This document shows positions 7,119 through 11,049 of a DNA stretch of 11,049 nt, in pieces; position 1 is the stretch's first letter; each line of letters opens with the position of its first letter. Below the pieces are notes generated by a model. The model had not been told where the DNA came from, did not search any database, and was given only the letters and a program-made list of their open reading frames with translations. The stretch lies in NCBI GenBank assembly GCA_030837265.1, contig JAUPKV010000352.1:1-11049 (forward strand). The letters are read 5' to 3'. This stretch comes from Methanobacteriota archaeon (GTDB taxonomy: Archaea > Halobacteriota > Methanosarcinia > Methanosarcinales > Methanosarcinaceae). The position numbers were made by a program, and so were the translations under genes.

Positions 7119-7194
7119 CTCGTGAAATCACACAACTTTTATTAGACGTTATAATTATTATATTCGGAGAAGGAGACTGTCACGAGGCTCATAC

Positions 7195-8403
7195 ATGGAA
7201 GATCCTGTTATCACAATAATTAAGAGACATTTCGATATGAAAGGAAATCCTGCCAGGATCCCGGTAATGAAAGGTAAAAAACTTTTCACGGCCAGGTTAG
7301 AGGAGGACGGCATCTATGTTGACAACCTGGGAGATCAGCCATTTCTTCCCTGGCAAGTATTTACCGAAGCTATTAATTGTCTAAAGGAAAATGGGGGGCA
7401 GGTGAAGAAGGGAAATGCTGCGGATTCAAAGCTGGGAGATCCTAATCTTGATCTGAATACAATGGAAGGTTATATTGCCAGTAAAATCTACGGCTGTAAA
7501 ACAGGAGATTCCGTGTTCACAAGAATAGACCCAATAGCTTCGATTCTTGCCTGGACTGAGATTTGCGAAAATACCAGAGGGCACGTCAGGTTTCTTCAGG
7601 GAATAGAAGAACTTGGAATAGAAGAACTTAATACTTCGAAGGATGAGGAAAAGGTTCCTCTGGTCACGAGCATAGGTGGAATAATAGAGAATTATAAGAT
7701 AGAGAATTCTGAGATTGAGAATTCTGAGATTGAGAATTCTGAGAAAACTGAGCTTGAACAGGAAGTACTTCAAAATAATACCGAGATAACAAATCTCCAT
7801 TTTGATTTAGCTCAAAGAGACGAAGCATTAAAAAACCAGGAGAATCTGCTTGACCAGAGGGGGGAGACTATCAGGTTTTTTGAAAATGTAATTAAAGAAA
7901 AAGATCTCGAAGTCAAAACCCTGCAGGACAAGCTAAAAGTTCAACTTTCGGAAATAGAAGGATTTGAGTCCAAACTTGTTAAAAGAATAGAAGACATAAG
8001 TACACTTGAAGGAAGGCTTGCAAAAAAGGAAGAAGATCTCCGGATTCTCGCGGAGAAATATATAACAATGGATAGCGAGATACGAAAAGTTGAGGAAAAA
8101 CTTGTAGGGAGAGAAAAAAGAATAAATAACCTGGAAATTTCACTTGCTACAAGTGAAACAAAAGTAAAGCAGCTGGGAAAACAACTTTCGGACTACAAAG
8201 AAGATGAAAATCTGGCAATCCAGCTTAGGGAAAAAGAAGAGCTGATAAAGCAATTAAAAGGAACACTTGCAAGCAAAGAAGAAGAATTTACCAGGCTCAC
8301 TGAGGAGAACAGAAAATATAAAAGACAGCAAAAATTTGAGTCTGAAGGGTTAAAGCAGATAGAAGAACAGAAAACAGCCAAAAAATGGTGGAAAAACTGG
8401 TAA
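7195..8403 (+). CDS. Unrecognised protein: N-terminal domain plus long coiled coil and WWKNW tail
   Basis: ATG 7195 has GAGG (7184-7187) at good spacing. I do not recognise a named family. Residues 1-130 look like a compact folded domain with blocks such as 'GIYVDNLGDQPFLPWQVF' (39-56), 'EAINCLKENGG' (58-68) and 'EGYIASKIYGCKTGDSVF' (91-108). My impression is that similar domains occur in other Methanosarcina hypothetical proteins, but I cannot verify this. Residues 131-185 are an acidic linker with two short tandem expansions (GIEEL twice; KIENS/EIENS three times). Residues about 186-392 form a heptad-like, highly charged coiled coil with regular Leu/Ile spacing and no membrane segment. The last residues are 'KKWWKNW', a basic/aromatic tail that may anchor to a membrane or a partner. 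A scaffold or cytoskeleton-like role is a guess from shape only. The gene has its own promoter region and is AT-richer than the transporter genes. Confidence 0.8.
   Translation: MEDPVITIIKRHFDMKGNPARIPVMKGKKLFTARLEEDGIYVDNLGDQPFLPWQVFTEAINCLKENGGQVKKGNAADSKLGDPNLDLNTMEGYIASKIYGCKTGDSVFTRIDPIASILAWTEICENTRGHVRFLQGIEELGIEELNTSKDEEKVPLVTSIGGIIENYKIENSEIENSEIENSEKTELEQEVLQNNTEITNLHFDLAQRDEALKNQENLLDQRGETIRFFENVIKEKDLEVKTLQDKLKVQLSEIEGFESKLVKRIEDISTLEGRLAKKEEDLRILAEKYITMDSEIRKVEEKLVGREKRINNLEISLATSETKVKQLGKQLSDYKEDENLAIQLREKEELIKQLKGTLASKEEEFTRLTEENRKYKRQQKFESEGLKQIEEQKTAKKWWKNW
7600..7629 (+). repeat. Perfect 15-bp tandem duplication (GIEEL twice)
   Basis: GGAATAGAAGAACTT occurs at 7600-7614 and again at 7615-7629 without change, encoding residues 136-145. 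It lies at the join between the N-terminal domain and the acidic linker of the coiled-coil protein and keeps the frame. Confidence 0.9.
7696..7740 (+). repeat. Three 15-bp tandem repeats (KIENS, EIENS, EIENS)
   Basis: The unit GAGATTGAGAATTCT is present exactly at 7711-7725 and 7726-7740; a first copy with two changes is at 7696-7710. It encodes residues 168-182 in the linker just before the coiled coil. The two identical copies suggest recent expansion. Confidence 0.9.
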
Positions 8404-8449
8404 CGAAAAAAAACAAATGTTTTACTTAGATCTGTATAATTCAGATTTT
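8404..8449. terminator. Convergent (bidirectional) terminator between the coiled-coil gene and the DUF1699 gene
   Basis: The two genes converge with a 37-bp gap. An A8 run at 8406-8413 is a T8 tract on the - strand, directly after the DUF1699 stop and so a good archaeal terminator for that transcript. AAAAC/GTTTT (8410-8414 / 8419-8423) forms a short dyad. A second dyad, ATCTG/CAGAT (8430-8434 / 8442-8446), runs into TTTT on the + strand and could end the coiled-coil transcript. Confidence 0.5.
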
Positions 8450-8896
8450 ACTCACCTGAGGAGTTTCCGGGTTTGAAGCCAGAAAAGAGCTATTGAGTAA
8501 ATGAAGTATCATATCAGGGCTGATTTTTCGGATATTCGTAATCTCATCTATTATATCTTCATCAGTTCTTCCCTGAACTTTCAATTCTTTTATCTTTTCC
8601 AGCACGTAAGCAGGGATTACAAAATAATTATTGAGATCATGCCAGTGGCCGCTCACATCTCCCTTTACAAGCTGAATGCCTGAGGAGGCAAGGTACATTT
8701 TAATGAATTTAGATAAAGCATCATACGAAGATGCCGGAAGTTGCAGTAATTGTATCCCTGGGCACGTTTTTACCAGGTTAAAAAGATCCCTATCCGAGGG
8801 TCTAAAGGCCAGATGTACTGCCTTCTCTTCAATTCCCAAGCCGGAAATCTCATCCCTGCTTGTTACAACTCTGATGCGTATACTACCTAACCCCAT
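8441..8896 (-). CDS. DUF1699 family protein (Methanosarcinales-type, unknown function)
   Basis: The 151-residue product matches my recollection of DUF1699 (PF08004), a small soluble family known mainly from Methanosarcina and close relatives, often in several copies. Family-like blocks are 'IRIRVVTSRDEI' (6-17), 'EKAVHLAFRPSDRDLFNLVKTCPGIQLLQLP' (24-54), 'IQLVKGDVSGHWHDLNNYFVIP' (74-95) and 'VLEKIKELKVQGRTDEDIIDEI' (98-119). The last block resembles a short helical module of the 'G.SDEEI' kind. No signal peptide, membrane helix or catalytic motif is visible. The start ATG (8894-8896) has GGGAG at 8902-8906 on the - strand, 5 nt away. A TATA-like ATTTATA lies about 75 bp upstream, so the gene probably has its own promoter rather than depending on hypF, which lies 203 bp upstream on the same strand. 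The function is unknown. Confidence 0.85.
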   Translation of the reverse strand: MGLGSIRIRVVTSRDEISGLGIEEKAVHLAFRPSDRDLFNLVKTCPGIQLLQLPASSYDALSKFIKMYLASSGIQLVKGDVSGHWHDLNNYFVIPAYVLEKIKELKVQGRTDEDIIDEITNIRKISPDMILHLLNSSFLASNPETPQVSKI

Positions 8897-8965
8897 TTAT
8901 GCTCCCATTCTTATCTAAGCACGGATCATTTATTTAATTTTTGTATTTCATTCTTTCTAATCAAA

Positions 8966-8995
8966 TTTCAGTATAAATAATAATTAATGCTGAAA
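8966..8995 (-). promoter_or_regulatory. Candidate promoter of the DUF1699 gene inside an inverted repeat
   Basis: On the - strand ATTTATA (8978-8972) is TATA-like and would place a start site near 8947, about 50 nt before the start codon. It is flanked by TTTCAG (8966-8971) and CTGAAA (8990-8995), a 6-bp inverted repeat with an 18-bp spacer that could be a regulator site. In such AT-rich DNA the repeat could also be chance. Confidence 0.35.
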
Positions 8996-9027
8996 ATAAA
9001 TAGAAAAAAGAAAACAAATTGCGGGAA

Positions 9028-9037
9028 TGGATATCCA
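9028..9037. repeat. 10-bp perfect palindrome TGGATATCCA in the hypF-DUF1699 spacer
   Basis: A self-complementary decamer lies 63 bp beyond the hypF stop and about 130 bp upstream of the DUF1699 start codon. It is a possible protein-binding dyad. On the - strand T tracts occur just before it rather than after it, so it is not a clear terminator. Confidence 0.3.
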
Positions 9038-9099
9038 GTTTTTAACCAGGAATTGAATCAAGGAATACTAACTTTATTTAGGAAAAGTATATAAAGGAG

Positions 9100-11049
9100 T
9101 TATAAATTTCTTAGTGGGTTTAGCCTCACCCCGGCTGCAAGAGCCTGTCCGAAAGAAATACATCCATCTCCACACGGAACCTGAATATGGGTCAAAAAAT
9201 CAAAGCCCCCTTCCCTAACGGTTTCTGCAATGCATGAAGTAATGTGATCATTATAGGCGACTCCTCCGCTAAGACCAATTTTTTCAATACCCCTTTTTTC
9301 AGCAAGCGAAATTGCAAGTTCCGAAATCCCTTTTGCAAGGCCGTCCTCAATTGCGAAAGCCAGATCTGCAGAAGAATATTTTCCAATCAGCTCGTAAGCT
9401 CCTAAAAGAAGTTCGGTCGTATCAAGTACCGGCAGCCCTGAGATTTCAGCTTTTCTAAAGACCAGGGGAAGGTCCACTTTATGAGTACTCTTCGTTGCGG
9501 CAGACTCCAGTTTCATGGCTGGCTCCCCTTCATAAGTGCGTACTTCGCAGATACCAAGCATTGCTGCCGCCGCATCAAGTACTCGGCCCGTACTGCTGCT
9601 CTGAAAAATATTTATGCCTCTTTCGAGCTGTTTCATAACTGCTGAGAATTCTTGCTGCCCCTGCGGAAAACTAAGAGGAAGCTTTTCCAGTTCGGACCTA
9701 TCAAGCCGGTCAAACAGGATACCCAGGACCATCCGTGAAGGAATTTTGGATGCAAGATCCCCTCCGGGCATTGGCTGAGGAATTAGATGTCCAATGCGAT
9801 CGTACCCGAAGTAGGAAGAATCCAGAAGTTCTCCTCCCCAGACTGTGCCGTCGGTGCCGTATCCGACCCCATCAAGGGCGATTCCCAATATTCTGGAGTT
9901 ACTCGGCATGGAATTGTCAGCCATAAGTGCCACCATATGAGCATGATGATGCTGGACAGGGAGTGTATTTTCCTTGCCCATTTTTAGTGCAAAACGGGTA
10001 GTATTGAATGCAGGGTGCAGATCACAGCCCCAATGGATAGGCTCTATTCCAGTAAGTCGGGTCAGATGCTTGACAACATTGGAATGGTACCTGAAGGTCT
10101 CAAGGTGATTGGTGTTTCCAATGTACTGCGAAATATAAGCTAACTTTCCTTTTGCTACTGTCACCGTAGAGTTCATTTCTGCTCCAACTCCGATGGAAGC
10201 CTCTACTTCAAATGGCAGCTCTATAGGTTCAGGCACGAAACCTCTCGAACGTCGGATAAAGGCTGCTTTTCCGTTAACAATTCGTATGACCGTATCATCG
10301 TTTCTGTTTGCAATAACTCTATTATGCAGCAGGTGAAAATCAACAATTCCTTTAAGTTTCTCAAGCGCTTCACCATTTTCGACAACCATTGGCCTTCCCG
10401 GAAGGTTCGCCGAGGTCATAACATAAACAGCATCAGGTTCAATATCGAAGAGCAGGTTCTGTGTACCAGTGTAGGGCAGCATAACCCCTACATTATGTAG
10501 TCCGGGAGAAACGGATTCCGCAAGGATGAATTCTTTTAATTTAGGGATTACCGTAATAGGGCGGCGGCGAGATGTGAGATACTCCTTACCTGCACCTCCA
10601 ACTTCTGAAAAGGACTCTACAACTTCAGTATTTTTCGCCATAACTGCAAAAGCTTGCTCTGGGCGCTTTAACCTCTTCCGAAGTCTCAGAACGGCTTCCT
10701 CATCCCGGGCATTACAGGCTATGTGGAATCCCCCGAATCCTTTGACAGAAAGAATCGAACCACTCTGGAGCAGATCCGAAGCCTCTTTAATTGCCTCATA
10801 GCCTTTAAAAATTACATTTCCTTCTACATCCGAAAGCCAGATCTCGGGCCCGCACTTCGGGCAGCAAACAGGCTGGGCATGGTATCTCCTGTTGAGAGGA
10901 TCAGTGTATTCGGCTTCGCACTCCGGGCAAAGGGGAAAATCTCCCATCGTCGTGTTTTCCCGGTCATAGGGTAACCTTCTAACTGTTGTATATCTGGGAC
11001 CACAGTTTGTGCAGACAGTGAAAGGATAGTGGTAATACCTGGAAAAAGA
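9100..11049 (-). CDS. hypF: HypF, [NiFe]-hydrogenase maturation carbamoyltransferase (5' end cut by window edge)
   Basis: HypF uses carbamoyl phosphate and ATP to carbamoylate the C-terminal Cys of HypE, the first step toward the CN ligands of [NiFe]-hydrogenase. The frame is open from TAA (9100-9102) through the right edge, giving 649 residues. The ATG at 10947 is internal, because 34 conserved residues precede it, including 'YPFTVCTNCGPRYT'. The zinc-finger cysteines visible are CxxC (13, 16), then x24, CxxC, x18, CxxC, matching the canonical HypF spacing. The first CxxC and the acylphosphatase domain (roughly 118 residues) lie outside. A YrdC-like domain follows ('SVKGFGGFHIACNA', 'RRRPITVIPK', 'LPYTGTQNLLF', 'VMTSANLPGRPM'), then the Kae1-like domain with 'HHHAHMVALM', 'ALDGVGYGTDGTVWGGEL', 'LSGGVAYN' and 'PCGDGCISFGQAL'. 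All landmarks are intact. It is transcribed toward, but 203 bp away from, the DUF1699 gene. Confidence 0.95.
   Translation of the reverse strand, partial: SFSRYYHYPFTVCTNCGPRYTTVRRLPYDRENTTMGDFPLCPECEAEYTDPLNRRYHAQPVCCPKCGPEIWLSDVEGNVIFKGYEAIKEASDLLQSGSILSVKGFGGFHIACNARDEEAVLRLRKRLKRPEQAFAVMAKNTEVVESFSEVGGAGKEYLTSRRRPITVIPKLKEFILAESVSPGLHNVGVMLPYTGTQNLLFDIEPDAVYVMTSANLPGRPMVVENGEALEKLKGIVDFHLLHNRVIANRNDDTVIRIVNGKAAFIRRSRGFVPEPIELPFEVEASIGVGAEMNSTVTVAKGKLAYISQYIGNTNHLETFRYHSNVVKHLTRLTGIEPIHWGCDLHPAFNTTRFALKMGKENTLPVQHHHAHMVALMADNSMPSNSRILGIALDGVGYGTDGTVWGGELLDSSYFGYDRIGHLIPQPMPGGDLASKIPSRMVLGILFDRLDRSELEKLPLSFPQGQQEFSAVMKQLERGINIFQSSSTGRVLDAAAAMLGICEVRTYEGEPAMKLESAATKSTHKVDLPLVFRKAEISGLPVLDTTELLLGAYELIGKYSSADLAFAIEDGLAKGISELAISLAEKRGIEKIGLSGGVAYNDHITSCIAETVREGGFDFLTHIQVPCGDGCISFGQALAAGVRLNPLRNL

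Larger units (their letters stand above)
6791..7194. other. 404-bp AT-rich intergenic region with hairpins and oligo-T tracts
   Basis: No convincing gene. Contents in order: an oligo-T tract at 6813-6818, soon after the Gate-gene stop; a 24-codon ATG frame at 6802-6876 without recognisable features; a TATA-like TATAAAT at 6916-6922; a hairpin at 6940-6956; a tandem TCAGCACC pair at 6951-6966; T5 at 6986-6990 and T6 at 7000-7005; a second hairpin at 7009-7031; and a TATA-like element at 7112-7118 serving the next gene. It probably combines the end of the transporter transcript with the promoter region of the coiled-coil gene. A small RNA cannot be excluded. Confidence 0.6.

Noticed and set aside
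7696..7740. Short repeats considered as a CRISPR array
   Set aside because: The units are contiguous, in frame and without spacers, so they are a coding tandem expansion.
8676..8918. + strand open frame of 80 codons across the DUF1699 gene
   Set aside because: It is antisense to a recognised family and its translation resembles nothing.
9083..9098. AAAAGTATATAAAGG, a very TATA-like element next to the hypF stop
   Set aside because: On the + strand it would drive only antisense RNA into hypF. On the - strand it is about 190 bp from the DUF1699 start, where a nearer candidate exists. It may be real but nothing supports it.
9100..11049. hypF and the transporter as one nickel operon
   Set aside because: They are on opposite strands with two other genes and a convergent terminator between them. 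Only the nickel theme is shared.

Overview
The window most likely comes from a methanogenic archaeon of the Methanosarcinaceae. The best markers are a DUF1699-family protein, which I know almost only from Methanosarcina and relatives, and a HypF hydrogenase-maturation protein. Supporting signs are archaeal TATA-like promoters, oligo-T terminators, AT-rich intergenic DNA and Shine-Dalgarno sites of the GGAGG type. No tRNA, rRNA, CRISPR array or insertion sequence was seen.

Left part (about 1-6790, all + strand): a tightly packed, operon-like run. It opens with the C-terminal part of a class I SAM-dependent methyltransferase, cut by the window edge. Then comes a complete five-gene importer of the peptide/nickel/metallophore type: a lipoprotein substrate-binding protein with a TTG start, two permeases and two ATPases. 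Junctions range from 2 to 15 bp, or overlap. About 100 bp further on lies a polytopic 'nucleoside recognition'/Gate-domain membrane protein. The substrate cannot be read from sequence. Methyltransferase, importer and Gate-protein neighbours make uptake of a metal or metal chelate a reasonable but unproven idea.

Middle part (6791-8403): a 404-bp AT-rich intergenic region with two short hairpins, an 8-bp tandem repeat and oligo-T tracts, followed by a promoter and a 402-residue protein I cannot name. That protein has a compact N-terminal domain, a repeat-expanded acidic linker, a coiled coil of about 200 residues and an aromatic/basic tail. It is clearly AT-richer than the transporter genes.

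Right part (8404-11049, - strand): a short convergent terminator region, a DUF1699 protein, a 200-bp spacer, and hypF, which runs off the right edge and lacks its N-terminal acylphosphatase domain here. HypF makes the thiocarboxamide from which the cyanide ligands of [NiFe]-hydrogenase are built. Its presence fits a nickel-using methanogen, but it is not in an operon with the transporter.

The most notable oddities are: the unclear start of the Gate-domain gene, with a strong ribosome binding site in front of an ACG codon; a T9 tract inside the second ATPase gene; and three separate short in-frame tandem duplications, one in the binding protein and two in the coiled-coil protein.
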